Assembly (NCBI GenBank): GCA_016703125.1
Contig: JADJCR010000010.1
Coordinates: 7,187 to 71,186 of the forward strand
From: Micrococcales bacterium
GTDB taxonomy: Bacteria; Actinomycetota; Actinomycetes; S36-B12; UBA10799
Length of the DNA: 64,000 nt
Direction of reading: 5' to 3'
A program made the translations under genes and the position numbers. Each line of letters starts with the position of its first letter. Position 1 is the first letter of the stretch. This document shows, piece after piece, positions 54,077 to 63,495 of this stretch. The notes below the pieces were generated by a model. That model saw only the letters and a list, made by a program, of their open reading frames with translations, was not told where the DNA came from and did not search any database.

Positions 54077-56122
54077 GTGACTGTCGAATGGACCGATCTG
54101 GACGGCCAGGCCGTCGACACCGCACGGGCACTGGCCATGGATGCGGTGCAGAAGGTCGGCAACGGGCACCCGGGAACGGCGATGAGCCTGGCCCCGGCGG
54201 CCTATCTGCTGTTCCAGCGCTACCTGCGTCATGACCCCGCCGACCCGTCCTGGATCGGCCGCGACCGCTTCGTGCTGTCCAACGGGCACACGTCACTGAC
54301 CCAGTACATCCAGTTGTTCTTCAGCGGGTACGGCCTGGAACTGTCCGACCTGGAGGCCTTCCGCACCTGGGGCAGCAAGACCCCGGGGCACCCCGAGTAC
54401 GGCCACACCGTCGGTATCGAGACCACCACTGGACCCCTGGGCCAGGGCTACGCGACCGCGGTGGGAATGGCCATGGACGCCCGCTATGTCCGCGGGCTCT
54501 TCGACCCGGTCGCGGAGGTGGGCCGAAGCCCCTTCGATCACCGCGTGTGGGTCTTCGCCGGTGACGGCTGCATGCAGGAGGGCGTCACGTCCGAAGCCGC
54601 CAGCCTCGCCGGACATCAGGAACTGGGCAACCTGATCGTGATCTACGACGACAACCACATCTCGATCGAGGGCAACACCGAGGTCTCCTTCAGCGAGGAC
54701 GTCCTTGCCCGCCACGCGGCCTACGGCTGGCACACCCAGCACGTCGACCTGGGAGTGGACGGCGACGTGGACATCCAGGGGCTGGCACAGGCTATCGAGA
54801 GCGCGATGGCCGAGCACGGTCGGCCATCGATCATCTCGCTGCGCACGATCATCGCCTGGCCCGCCCCCGACCTGCAGAACACCGGCAAGTCGCATGGGTC
54901 GGCTCTCGGCACCGAGGAGGTGGCGAAGACCAAGACCATCATGGGAATGGACCCCGCGAAGGACTTCTTCGTCGCCCCCGAGGTCCTCGACCACATCCGG
55001 CAGGTCACTGTCCGCGGGGCGCAGGCCCACGAGCAGTGGAACGCCACGTTCGACCGGTGGCGGGCTGCGCACTCCGACAAGGTGCCGCTGCTGGAACGGT
55101 TGCTGGCCAAGGGCCTCCCCGACGCCCTTGCGGGCGCCCTGCCTGTGTTCGACCCGGCGAAGGCCGTGGCTACCCGCAAGGCGTCCGGCGAGGTGATCAA
55201 CGCCATCGCCGCGGTCATGCCGGAGTTCTGGGGCGGGTCGGCCGACCTCGCGGAGAGCAACCTGACGACCATCGAGGGCGGTGGCTCGTTCCTGCCGGCG
55301 GACTCCAGGGCCCCGGGGGCATCCCCGTACGGGCGCATCCTCCATTTCGGCATCCGCGAGCACGCCATGGGATCGATCCTCAACGGCATCGCCGTCGGCG
55401 GGCTGACCCGCCCGTTCGGGGGCACCTTCCTCGTCTTCTCCGACTACATGCGCGGGGCCGTGCGACTGGCCGCCCTGATGCAGGCACCGGTGACCTACGT
55501 CTGGACCCATGATTCGATCGGACTCGGCGAGGACGGCCCGACGCATCAGCCCGTGGAGCACCTCGCGGCCCTGCGGGCCATGCCCGGCCTGGACGTGGTG
55601 CGCCCTGCCGATGCCAACGAGACGGCCGCGGCGTGGCTGCAGGTGCTGAAGAACCGCCGGCCCGCAGCACTGGCCCTCACCCGGCAGAACGTGCCCACCT
55701 TGGATCCCCAGCAGGTGTCCGGTGTGGCTCGCGGCGGGTATGTGCTGGCCGAAGCGGACGGCGGGGATCCGCAAGTGATCCTCATGGGCACCGGCTCCGA
55801 GGTGCAACTGGCCCAAGCCGCACGTGACACCTTGCAGGCCGAGGGTATCCCCACCCGCGTGGTCTCCATGCCGTGCACCGAGTGGTTCGACGAGCAGTCC
55901 GCCGAGTACCGCGAATCGGTCCTCCCCCGTTCGGTGACCGCACGGGTCTCCGTTGAGGCCGGCCGGGCCATGCCCTGGTACCAGTACGTAGGAACCGCTG
56001 GTCGCTGCGTGAGCCTGGAGCATTTCGGTGCCTCCGCGGACTACCAGACGCTGTACGAGCAGTTCGGGATCACCGCCGACGCAGTGGTGTCCGCTGCCAA
56101 GGAGAGCCTGGCTGATGCCTGA
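54077..56122 (+). CDS. tkt: transketolase
   Basis: The 681-aa, thiamine-diphosphate-dependent enzyme transfers two-carbon units in the non-oxidative pentose-phosphate pathway. GTG start. Conserved motifs are GNGHPGTAMSLAP near the N-terminus, the ThDP-binding GDGCMQEGV..E, the catalytic Glu region FGIREHAMG and HDSIGLGEDGPTHQP. It is the first gene of a tkt-tal-zwf-opcA-pgl run. Confidence 0.97.
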   Translation: MTVEWTDLDGQAVDTARALAMDAVQKVGNGHPGTAMSLAPAAYLLFQRYLRHDPADPSWIGRDRFVLSNGHTSLTQYIQLFFSGYGLELSDLEAFRTWGSKTPGHPEYGHTVGIETTTGPLGQGYATAVGMAMDARYVRGLFDPVAEVGRSPFDHRVWVFAGDGCMQEGVTSEAASLAGHQELGNLIVIYDDNHISIEGNTEVSFSEDVLARHAAYGWHTQHVDLGVDGDVDIQGLAQAIESAMAEHGRPSIISLRTIIAWPAPDLQNTGKSHGSALGTEEVAKTKTIMGMDPAKDFFVAPEVLDHIRQVTVRGAQAHEQWNATFDRWRAAHSDKVPLLERLLAKGLPDALAGALPVFDPAKAVATRKASGEVINAIAAVMPEFWGGSADLAESNLTTIEGGGSFLPADSRAPGASPYGRILHFGIREHAMGSILNGIAVGGLTRPFGGTFLVFSDYMRGAVRLAALMQAPVTYVWTHDSIGLGEDGPTHQPVEHLAALRAMPGLDVVRPADANETAAAWLQVLKNRRPAALALTRQNVPTLDPQQVSGVARGGYVLAEADGGDPQVILMGTGSEVQLAQAARDTLQAEGIPTRVVSMPCTEWFDEQSAEYRESVLPRSVTARVSVEAGRAMPWYQYVGTAGRCVSLEHFGASADYQTLYEQFGITADAVVSAAKESLADA

Positions 56123-56671
56123 CGCGGCGCCCGCAACCGCCGACCCCGCCGTTTCGACCCGCCTGATGCTGGCCACCTACGTGGCCGGTGGCGCCGGCAT
56201 CGCGGTCGGGCTGTACACGCTGCAGTCGCAACCACCTTCCCTGTCGCTGGCATGCCTGCTGGCAGTCGGGGTCACTGGCCTGTTGTCGTTCCTGCGCCAT
56301 GCGGTGTTCCACCGCAGCGACGCGGCTCGCATGGGGTGGGACTACGGCCAGCGCAACAACTTCCAGATCGAAGTCGGGCTGGCCAACCTCTCCTGGGGAC
56401 TGGTCGGCATTCTGGCCGTCGTCCTCGGCTGGGGCCTGGCTGCCGAGGCCGTGACGTTCCTGGTGTTCGGGGTCTACCTCATGGCGGTGGTGGTGCTCAA
56501 TCTCACCTCCGGGTCCTCCGACGGGCGTCGCCCCGTCGGCCCTCTGATCGGACTCGGCAGCTTCGGCATGATGCTGCTCGTCGTGGGCACATGGGGGGTG
56601 ACGGTTGCCCTGAGGCTCCGGGATCTTCACTGGGCGAACCCGGCCCCGCGATGGGTACCGTCAGCACCTGA
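56115..56671 (+). CDS. four-helix membrane protein between tkt and tal
   Basis: The ATG at 56115 overlaps the tkt stop by 8 nt. About 180 residues with four membrane segments and a conserved-looking loop (RHAVFHRSDAARMGWDYG) between helices 2 and 3. As read, this frame has no stop and runs in frame into tal. A stop in another frame (TGA at 56669-56671) sits right before the tal ribosome-binding site, so the natural end is probably there with a one-base error upstream. The alternative is a membrane-anchored transaldolase. Function unknown. Confidence 0.6.
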
Positions 56672-56681
56672 GGAGGAGCAC

Positions 56682-57794
56682 ATGACCGATCGTCTGCAAG
56701 CCCTGTCCGATCTCGGTGTGTCGATCTGGCTCGACGACCTCGACCGCAGCCGCCTGACCTCGGGTGGTCTGGCCCGCCTGATCGCCGAGGACCACGTCGT
56801 CGGGGTCACCACGAACCCCTCGATCTTCGGCAAGGCGATCTCGACCGGGGCCGCGGCGTATGCGACCCAGGTGGCCAGTCTCGCCGTCGGCCAGGCCGAC
56901 AGCGAGTACGCCGTGCGTGAGATGACGACCCAGGACGTCCGTGACGCCTGCGACGTCCTTGCCGATGTCGCGGCGGCGACCGGAGGTGTCGACGGCCGGG
57001 TGTCCATCGAGGTGGACCCGCGCCTGGCCCGCGACGCGAACGCCACCATCGAACAGGCGCGAGCACTGTGGCAGGAGGTCGACCGGCCCAACCTGCTGAT
57101 CAAGATCCCGGCGACGGTGGAAGGCCTGCCCGCGGTGACCCAGGCGCTGTCCGAGGGCATCAGTGTCAACGTCACCCTCATCTTCAGCGTCGACCGGTAC
57201 CGGCAGGTCCTCGACGCCTGGGCCTCCGGTTTGGAACGGCGGATGGCGGCCGGCGGATCCGTGGCCGACGTGCACTCCGTGGCGTCGTTCTTCGTCAGCC
57301 GGGTCGACACCGCCGTCGACGCCCTGCTCGAAAAGGGCGATCCTGACACCCCCTCGCGCCTGCGGGGGCTGGCCGGGCTGGCCAACGCCCGCTTGGCCTG
57401 GCATGCCTATCAGGAGTTCCGGCAGACCCCGCGGTGGGCTGCCATCGAGGCGGCCGGTGGCCACCCGCAGCGACCCTTGTGGGCGTCCACCGGGGTCAAG
57501 GATCCGGCCTACCCCGACGACATGTACGTTGTCGGCCTGGCCGGGCCGGGATGCGTGAACACCATGCCCGAACCCACCCTGCGGGCCGTGGCCGACCACG
57601 GCGACCTGCGCGGCGACACCCTCGACGGCACCGCGGCCCACAGCCAGCAGGTGTTCGACGACCTCGCCGATGCGGGCATCGACATGGCGGGAGTGTTCGA
57701 GCAGCTGGAGGTCGAAGGCGTGGACAAGTTCGCAGCGGCGTGGGAGGAACTCCTCGCCACAGTGGCCGACGCGCTGAACGCTGAGAGGGGTTAG
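56682..57794 (+). CDS. tal: transaldolase
   Basis: The 370-aa enzyme has the length typical of actinobacterial transaldolases. The AGGAGG before the ATG at 56682 supports the start. Motifs are GVTTNPSIFGKAI at about 40-52, the Schiff-base Lys in LIKIPATVEGLPA (Lys at about 140), NVTLIFS and the late SQQVFDDL. It transfers dihydroxyacetone units in the pentose-phosphate pathway. Confidence 0.97.
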   Translation: MTDRLQALSDLGVSIWLDDLDRSRLTSGGLARLIAEDHVVGVTTNPSIFGKAISTGAAAYATQVASLAVGQADSEYAVREMTTQDVRDACDVLADVAAATGGVDGRVSIEVDPRLARDANATIEQARALWQEVDRPNLLIKIPATVEGLPAVTQALSEGISVNVTLIFSVDRYRQVLDAWASGLERRMAAGGSVADVHSVASFFVSRVDTAVDALLEKGDPDTPSRLRGLAGLANARLAWHAYQEFRQTPRWAAIEAAGGHPQRPLWASTGVKDPAYPDDMYVVGLAGPGCVNTMPEPTLRAVADHGDLRGDTLDGTAAHSQQVFDDLADAGIDMAGVFEQLEVEGVDKFAAAWEELLATVADALNAERG

Positions 57795-57796
57795 GG

Positions 57797-59335
57797 GTGC
57801 GCCAGGCGGAGTTCAGCAGCCTCAACCCCCTGCGCAGCCCCGTCGACCGACGGCTGCCGCGCGTGGCCGGACCCTGTGCCCTGGTCATCTTCGGCGTCAC
57901 CGGCGACCTGTCGCGCAAGAAGCTGATGCCCGCGGTGTACGACTTGGCCAACCGGGGCATGCTGCCCCCCTCGTTCGCCCTCGTGGGATTCGCCCGCCGG
58001 GAGTTCAGCGACGAGGACTTCGCCCAGGAGGTCCACGACTCGGTGCGGCAGCATGCGCGCACCGAGTTCCGCGACGACGTGTGGCACCAGTTGTCGCAGG
58101 GCTTCCGCTTCGTGGCGGGTGACTTCACCGACGACTTGGCCTTCGATGCCCTCGCTGCGACGGTCACCGAGTTGTCCCACGCACAGGGCACGGGCGGCAA
58201 CACCGCGTTCTACTTGTCCATCCCGCCCGGGCTCTTCCCGCTGGTCGTGCAGCAGTTGAAGCGGTCCGGGCTGGCGTCGCAGGATCGGGGTGGGTGGCGC
58301 CGGGTGGTCGTGGAGAAGCCGTTCGGACACGATCTGGCCAGCGCACAGGAACTGAATCGCGTCCTCGGTGAGGTGTTCCCCAGTGGCTCGATCTTCCGGA
58401 TCGACCACTACCTGGGCAAGGAGACCGTTCAGAACCTGCTCGCGCTGCGCTTCGCCAACACCTTGTTCGAGCCGATCTGGAACACCAACTACATCGACCA
58501 CGTCCAGATCACCATGGCTGAGGACATCGGGATCGGCAGCCGCGCCGGGTACTACGACGGCATCGGCGCCGCCCGCGACGTCATCCAGAACCACCTGCTG
58601 CAACTCATGGCCCTGACCGCCATGGAGGAGCCGGTCTCGTTCTCCGCCGAACACGTCCGGATCGAGAAGGAGAAGGTACTCGCCTCGGTGGTCCTCCCCG
58701 ACAACCTCGACGCCCACACCGCCCGCGGTCAGTACGGCCCCGGATGGCAGGGCGGCGAGGAGGTCGTCGGATACATGCAGGAGGCCAACATCCCCCCGAC
58801 GTCCACGACCGAGACCTATGCCGCGATCACCGTGCACGTGGACACCCGCCGGTGGGCCGGTGTTCCGTTCTACCTGCGGACCGGCAAGCGCCTCGGCCGG
58901 CGGGTCTCCGAGATCGCCGTGGTCTTCAAGCGCGCCCCGCACCTGCCGTTCGCAACGACCGACACCGAGGAGCTCGGGTCGAACACCCTGGTCATCCGCG
59001 TGCAGCCCGACGAGGGGATCACGATGAAGTTCGGGTCGAAGGTCCCCGGCACCCAGATGGAGGTGCGCGACGTCACCATGGACTTCATGTACGGCGACTC
59101 GTTCACCGAGTCCAGCCCGGAGGCCTACGAACGGCTCATCCTCGACGTGCTGCTGGGCGATCCGCCCCTGTTCCCCCGCCACCAGGAAGTGGAGATGTCG
59201 TGGCGCATCCTCGACCCGATCCTCGCCAATTGGGCCAAGAGCGGCAGGCCCGACACCTACGATCCCGGGACCTGGGGTCCGGCAAGTTCTGACGAGATGC
59301 TGTCCCGCAACGGCCGGGTCTGGCGGCGGCCATGA
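57797..59335 (+). CDS. zwf: glucose-6-phosphate dehydrogenase
   Basis: The 512-aa enzyme starts at the GTG at 57797, 2 bp after tal. The NADP site is FGVTGDLSRKKL at about 32-43, and the catalytic RIDHYLGKE lies at about 201-209. It gives NADPH and 6-phosphogluconolactone. The opcA start overlaps its stop (ATGA), as expected for the activator of this enzyme. Confidence 0.98.
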   Translation: MRQAEFSSLNPLRSPVDRRLPRVAGPCALVIFGVTGDLSRKKLMPAVYDLANRGMLPPSFALVGFARREFSDEDFAQEVHDSVRQHARTEFRDDVWHQLSQGFRFVAGDFTDDLAFDALAATVTELSHAQGTGGNTAFYLSIPPGLFPLVVQQLKRSGLASQDRGGWRRVVVEKPFGHDLASAQELNRVLGEVFPSGSIFRIDHYLGKETVQNLLALRFANTLFEPIWNTNYIDHVQITMAEDIGIGSRAGYYDGIGAARDVIQNHLLQLMALTAMEEPVSFSAEHVRIEKEKVLASVVLPDNLDAHTARGQYGPGWQGGEEVVGYMQEANIPPTSTTETYAAITVHVDTRRWAGVPFYLRTGKRLGRRVSEIAVVFKRAPHLPFATTDTEELGSNTLVIRVQPDEGITMKFGSKVPGTQMEVRDVTMDFMYGDSFTESSPEAYERLILDVLLGDPPLFPRHQEVEMSWRILDPILANWAKSGRPDTYDPGTWGPASSDEMLSRNGRVWRRP

Positions 59336-60318
59336 CCATCCGCCTGGAGAAGACGACGGCCGGCGACATCGTGCGCACCATCAACGAGGAGCGCCACCGG
59401 ATCGGCGCCACCGCAACCGGCATGGTACTGACGCTGATCATCGTCACCGACGAGGAGAACCAGTCCGACGCAACCCGCGCGGCGTCCTACTCGGCGATGG
59501 AACACCCCTGCCGCATCATCACGCTCATCCCCCGACCGGGCCGCGTGGAGCCCCAACTGGATGCCAACATCGACGTCGGAGATGCCTTCGGGCCGGGCGA
59601 GACCGTGCGCCTGCGTCTGCGCGGCGACCTGGCTGAGCACGGTGCGTCGGTGGCTCTGCCGCTGCTGCTTCCGGATACACCCGTGGTCGTGTGGTGGCCC
59701 ACCACCTCCCCCGACGTGCCGTCGCAGGATCCTATCGGGTCGATGGCGCGCCGCCGCATCACCGACGCCGCGGCCAGTCACCACCCGATGCACGAATTGC
59801 TGGAGCGCCAGCGAGGCTACGCGGCCGGCGACACCGATCTGGCGTGGACCCGGACTACCACCTGGCGATCCATGCTGGCCGCGGCTCTCGACCAGCCGTT
59901 CCAGACCATCACCCACGTCGACGTCAGTTGCGAGCGGTCGAACCCCTCGGGGGCTCTGCTGCAGGCCTGGCTGCACACATGCCTGGAGGTCCCGGTCGAG
60001 ATGCACCGTAGCCAGGGACCAGGGATCACGGCAGTGGTCATCCACACACAGGGCGGCCCGATCGAACTCACCCGGCCCGACGGCCGCACCGGGCGGCTGT
60101 CCCGGCCCGGTGTGGCCAGCCACGACGTGCCCCTCCCCCGACGCGATCTGCGGGACCTGATCGGTGAGGAACTGCGCCGGCTCGACCCGGACGACACCTA
60201 CGCCGAGGCGCTGGCCGCCGTGGCGCCGCCCGCACGCCGCCCCACCGCGAAGAAAGCCGCGGCGCAACCACCGGACCAGCAGACCGACACTGCGCCCGCG
60301 GCTGAGGCGTCTTCGTGA
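59332..60318 (+). CDS. opcA: OpcA, G6PDH assembly/activator protein
   Basis: The 328-aa protein of the OpcA family is known from actinobacteria and cyanobacteria, where it is needed for full glucose-6-phosphate dehydrogenase activity. Seen here are the PVVVWWPTTSPDVPSQDPIG region and the C-terminal PLPRRDLRDLIGEELRRLDPD. A lysine/alanine-rich tail follows. It is coupled to both zwf and pgl by 4-nt overlaps. Confidence 0.95.
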   Translation: MTIRLEKTTAGDIVRTINEERHRIGATATGMVLTLIIVTDEENQSDATRAASYSAMEHPCRIITLIPRPGRVEPQLDANIDVGDAFGPGETVRLRLRGDLAEHGASVALPLLLPDTPVVVWWPTTSPDVPSQDPIGSMARRRITDAAASHHPMHELLERQRGYAAGDTDLAWTRTTTWRSMLAAALDQPFQTITHVDVSCERSNPSGALLQAWLHTCLEVPVEMHRSQGPGITAVVIHTQGGPIELTRPDGRTGRLSRPGVASHDVPLPRRDLRDLIGEELRRLDPDDTYAEALAAVAPPARRPTAKKAAAQPPDQQTDTAPAAEASS

Positions 60319-61058
60319 GTGCAGTGCAGATCGGCGTCCACCCCGACGCGGCCGCGGTCTCGCGCACGGTCGCCAACCGGATGGCCGGCACCATCGTCCG
60401 CACCTTGGCCGCGCACGACCTCGCGCACATCTGCATCACGGGTGGGCGGGGGGGCCACGGTGCCCTGAGCAGCCTCGCGGCGGACACCGGCATCGATTGG
60501 AGCCGTGTGCACATCTGGTGGTCCGATGAGCGGTTCCTGCCCCACGGCGACGACGAACGCAACGACACGATGGCCAGGGCGGCGCTGCTCGACCGGGTGG
60601 ATGTTCCCAGCGCGAACGTGCACCCCATGCCCGCCAGCGACTCGGTCGCGGACGTGGCCGAGGGCGCCGCATCGTACGCCGCCGAATTGGCGGCGTTCAG
60701 TGATCCGTGTCCGGCGTTCTGCGTGTCCATCCTGGGGATGGGCGAGGACGGGCACGTGGCGTCGCTGTTCCCCGAGCACCCCGGTTTGCGAGAAACCCGT
60801 CCGGTCTTCGCAGTCCTGGACTCCCCGAAGCCGCCGCCCGTGCGGATCTCCATGTCCTTCGACGTCATCAACGCCGCCGACGAGGTCATCCTCATCGCAT
60901 CCGGAGCCGGGAAGGCCGACGCCGTGGGCCTGTTCGTCAACGATCCTGGACCCCTGGCGGTGCCGGCCGCCGGTGTCCACGGCCGGTCCCTGACGTTCCT
61001 GGCACTCGATGAGACCGCCGCCGTGCACCTGCCGCCAGGGCTGCGGCGCTACCGCTGA
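60315..61058 (+). CDS. pgl: 6-phosphogluconolactonase
   Basis: The 247-aa protein starts at the GTG at 60315. The family motifs are the ITGGRGGHG phosphate loop, IWWSDERFLPHGDDERN and LGMGEDGHVASLFP with the catalytic His. It hydrolyses the lactone made by Zwf. The 6-phosphogluconate dehydrogenase gene that would complete the branch is not in the window. Confidence 0.96.
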   Translation: MSAVQIGVHPDAAAVSRTVANRMAGTIVRTLAAHDLAHICITGGRGGHGALSSLAADTGIDWSRVHIWWSDERFLPHGDDERNDTMARAALLDRVDVPSANVHPMPASDSVADVAEGAASYAAELAAFSDPCPAFCVSILGMGEDGHVASLFPEHPGLRETRPVFAVLDSPKPPPVRISMSFDVINAADEVILIASGAGKADAVGLFVNDPGPLAVPAAGVHGRSLTFLALDETAAVHLPPGLRRYR

Positions 61059-61064
61059 CCGGCT

Positions 61065-62018
61065 TCACAACGGCAGGCCGAGCTCCTTGAACGTGTCGCA
61101 CTGGTTGATGTCACCGGTCTGGTAACCCCGGGTGTACCAGTACTGGCGCTGCTTGGCCGAGCCGTGCGTGAACCGCTCGGGGTTCACCTGTCCCCCGGCC
61201 TGCTTCATGATCCGGTCGTCGCCAACCGCGGCCGCGGCGGCGGACGCCTGCTGGAACTCCTCCGGCGTGATCTGCACATTGCCCATGTCGTTGGCCAGTC
61301 GGCCCCAGACCCCGGCCAGGCAGTCGGCCTGCAGTTCCATGCCCACGCTGTAGTTGTTGGCAGACCGTCGATCGGACTGCTGCACCCTACGCACCTGCCG
61401 CTCGATGCCCAGGACGTTCTGCAGGTGATGGCCGTACTCGTGGGCCATGATGTAGACCATGGCGTACTGGCCGTTGACCCCGAGGCCCTCGAGCTGGCGG
61501 GTGAACCCCAGGTCGAAGTAGATGCGCTGGTCCCCCGGGCAGTAGAACGGGCCGACGTTGGTGTCCGCCGGTCCACAGGCGGTCCTGGTGGCGCCGTCGA
61601 AGAACGCGAGACGGGGGTCGTCGGTTGCTGGCCCGCCTGGCTGAACGCCCTCCCAGACCTCGTTGGCCTCGTTGCAGGACTTCACCAGCAGGCAGTCAGT
61701 GTCCTCGAAGGAGCCGTCAGCGGCGTCCTGCGGACACCGTTCGGCCAGCGACCCGTTGACCCCCTGCGCGGAATCCGGGACCTGGAACAGCCCGGCGTCG
61801 GCGCCTGGGGGTGCGGACCCGTCGCTGCCCCCGAGACTGCACATGGCCAGCACCAGCAGGATCACGATGGTCAGGCCGGCACCGCCGCCGAGCATCTTGG
61901 ACAAACCACCGGCCATTGCCACCTGGCCGGGCCCGATGCCGCCGGTGGGTGAGGCGCCGCGACCGTCACGCTGGTCGTCGGCGCCGGACAGGTCGACCTT
62001 GTCGTCGTCGAACTTCAC
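61065..62018 (-). CDS. neutral zinc metallopeptidase, YpfJ type
   Basis: The 317-aa protein has a short cytoplasmic start (KFDDDKVDLSG), one membrane helix at about 48-62 and an extracytoplasmic peptidase domain. The zinc site is HEYGHHLQ, and ELQADCLAGVW gives the third ligand region. GTG at 62018 is preferred because GAGG stands 7 nt upstream. This is the PF04228 neutral zinc metallopeptidase family; the substrate is unknown. Convergent with pgl (6 bp). Confidence 0.93.
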   Translation of the reverse strand: MKFDDDKVDLSGADDQRDGRGASPTGGIGPGQVAMAGGLSKMLGGGAGLTIVILLVLAMCSLGGSDGSAPPGADAGLFQVPDSAQGVNGSLAERCPQDAADGSFEDTDCLLVKSCNEANEVWEGVQPGGPATDDPRLAFFDGATRTACGPADTNVGPFYCPGDQRIYFDLGFTRQLEGLGVNGQYAMVYIMAHEYGHHLQNVLGIERQVRRVQQSDRRSANNYSVGMELQADCLAGVWGRLANDMGNVQITPEEFQQASAAAAAVGDDRIMKQAGGQVNPERFTHGSAKQRQYWYTRGYQTGDINQCDTFKELGLPL

Positions 62019-62083
62019 ACGCACCACCTCTCGCAGGATTCCCCAGGGTACTGCGGCGGGGCTGCGGGCTCCACGCGTGCGGA

Positions 62084-62416
62084 CTACACCTCGGGCAGGT
62101 TCTTCATCGCCTCATCGAGGAGGGCGTCGGCCTCGCCCCCGGTGCGGCGTTCCTTGACGTAGGCCAGGTGCGTCTTGTACGGCTCGGTCCTCGGCGGGGC
62201 GGGCGGGTTGTCCTGGTCGGTGCCGGCAGGCAGTCCGCACCGTGGGCAGTCCCACTCAGCGGGTGCCGCGGCATCCTGAGCGAAACTGGGGGTGCTCTCA
62301 TGCCCGTTCGCGCAGTAGAAAGAGATCGTCTTGCGCGGCGCCGCCTCCCCGCGTTCGGCCTCACCCATCGGGCCGGCCCCCACACGGCTGCCACGAATCG
62401 CACTCCCACCGGCCAC
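62084..62416 (-). CDS. rbpA: RbpA RNA polymerase-binding protein
   Basis: The 110-aa protein is specific to actinobacteria. It starts with the GGSAIRGSRVGAGPMGEAER sigma/core-binding arm, has the central CANGHE and CPRCG pairs, and ends with PYKTHLAYVKERR, the sigma-interaction helix. RbpA supports open-complex formation by the housekeeping sigma factor. It lies 17 bp downstream of secG. Confidence 0.97.
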   Translation of the reverse strand: MAGGSAIRGSRVGAGPMGEAERGEAAPRKTISFYCANGHESTPSFAQDAAAPAEWDCPRCGLPAGTDQDNPPAPPRTEPYKTHLAYVKERRTGGEADALLDEAMKNLPEV

Positions 62417-62433
62417 GCTGCGGTTCCTTCCGT

Positions 62434-62664
62434 TCAGGACTTGGTGATCAGCCCGAGCGCGATGATCGTCGCCGCCCAGATCAGCCCGACACCCACCGTC
62501 ACCCGGTCGAGGTTCCGTTCGGCGACACTCGATCCGCCCAGCGACGTGCTGACGCCACCACCGAACAGATCGGACAGTCCGCCGCCCTTCCCCTTGTGAA
62601 GCAGGACCAGCGCGATCAACAAGACGCTGGTGACCAGCAGCAGTACCTCCAGTGCCAGAATCAC
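62434..62664 (-). CDS. secG: SecG protein translocase subunit
   Basis: The 76-aa protein has two membrane helices (about 3-20 and 54-72) and the loop KGKGGGLSDLFGGG typical of SecG. It is part of the SecYEG channel. It is located between tpiA and rbpA, the standard actinobacterial position. Confidence 0.96.
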   Translation of the reverse strand: MILALEVLLLVTSVLLIALVLLHKGKGGGLSDLFGGGVSTSLGGSSVAERNLDRVTVGVGLIWAATIIALGLITKS

Positions 62665-62706
62665 CTGTCGTCCCTTTCGTGCGATGCCGCAGACACCAAT
62701 GTAACC

Positions 62707-63495
62707 TCAGGCTCCGGTCTGCGGGTGGAGGCGGTACCGCACAATGGTGGCGAACTCGTCGGCGTCCAGGCTCGCCCCACCGATGAGCGCCCCGTCGACG
62801 TCGGGCTTGACCATGATGCCTGCGATGTTCGTGGACTTCACCGATCCGCCGTACAGGATGCGGACCTGCTCGGCCACGCCGGGTCCGTACTGCTCACCGA
62901 GCCACGCCCGGATCACCTGGCAGACCTCCTGCGCGTCCTCCGGCGACGCCACCTCTCCGGTGCCGATCGCCCAGACCGGTTCGTAGGCGATGACCGTCCC
63001 CACCATCTGGTCCTCGGACAGGCCTGCGAGGCTGCCCACCAACTGGGACGTCACATGTTCGACATGCTCCCCGGCCTGCCGCACCTCGAGGTGCTCGCCG
63101 ACGCACACGATCGGCACCAGGCCGTTGGCCAGCGCGGCTTTCGCCTTGGCGTTGACGACCTCGTCGGTCTCGTGATGGTAGGTGCGGCGCTCACTGTGCC
63201 CCACCGTCGCGTAGGTGCATCCCAGTTTGGCCAGCATGTGGCCGGCCACCTCACCCGTGTAGGCCCCGGCCGCGTGCTGGGACACGTCCTGCCCGCCGTA
63301 CTGGATGTGCAGCTTGTCCCCCTCGACGAGGGTCTGCACGCTGCGGATGTCGGGGAACGGCGGTAGCACCGCCACATCGACCGCGGCGTAGTCGTCGTCC
63401 TTGAGCAGGAAGGCGATCTTCTGCACAAGGGCGATCGCCTCGAGGTGGTTCAGGTGCATCTTCCAGTTGCCCGCCATCAGCGGTTTGCGGCTCAT
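62707..63495 (-). CDS. tpiA: triosephosphate isomerase
   Basis: The 262-aa TIM barrel interconverts glyceraldehyde-3-phosphate and dihydroxyacetone phosphate. Catalytic residues are visible: GNWKMH (Lys), TVGHSERR (His) and YEPVWAIGTG (Glu), plus the phosphate-binding YGGSV. The ATG at 63495 overlaps the pgk stop as ATGA. Confidence 0.98.
   Translation of the reverse strand: MSRKPLMAGNWKMHLNHLEAIALVQKIAFLLKDDDYAAVDVAVLPPFPDIRSVQTLVEGDKLHIQYGGQDVSQHAAGAYTGEVAGHMLAKLGCTYATVGHSERRTYHHETDEVVNAKAKAALANGLVPIVCVGEHLEVRQAGEHVEHVTSQLVGSLAGLSEDQMVGTVIAYEPVWAIGTGEVASPEDAQEVCQVIRAWLGEQYGPGVAEQVRILYGGSVKSTNIAGIMVKPDVDGALIGGASLDADEFATIVRYRLHPQTGA

Noticed and set aside
54293..56176. Open frame of 627 codons antisense to tkt
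   Set aside because: A shadow of transketolase, with composition typical of reversed GC-rich codons and no domain.
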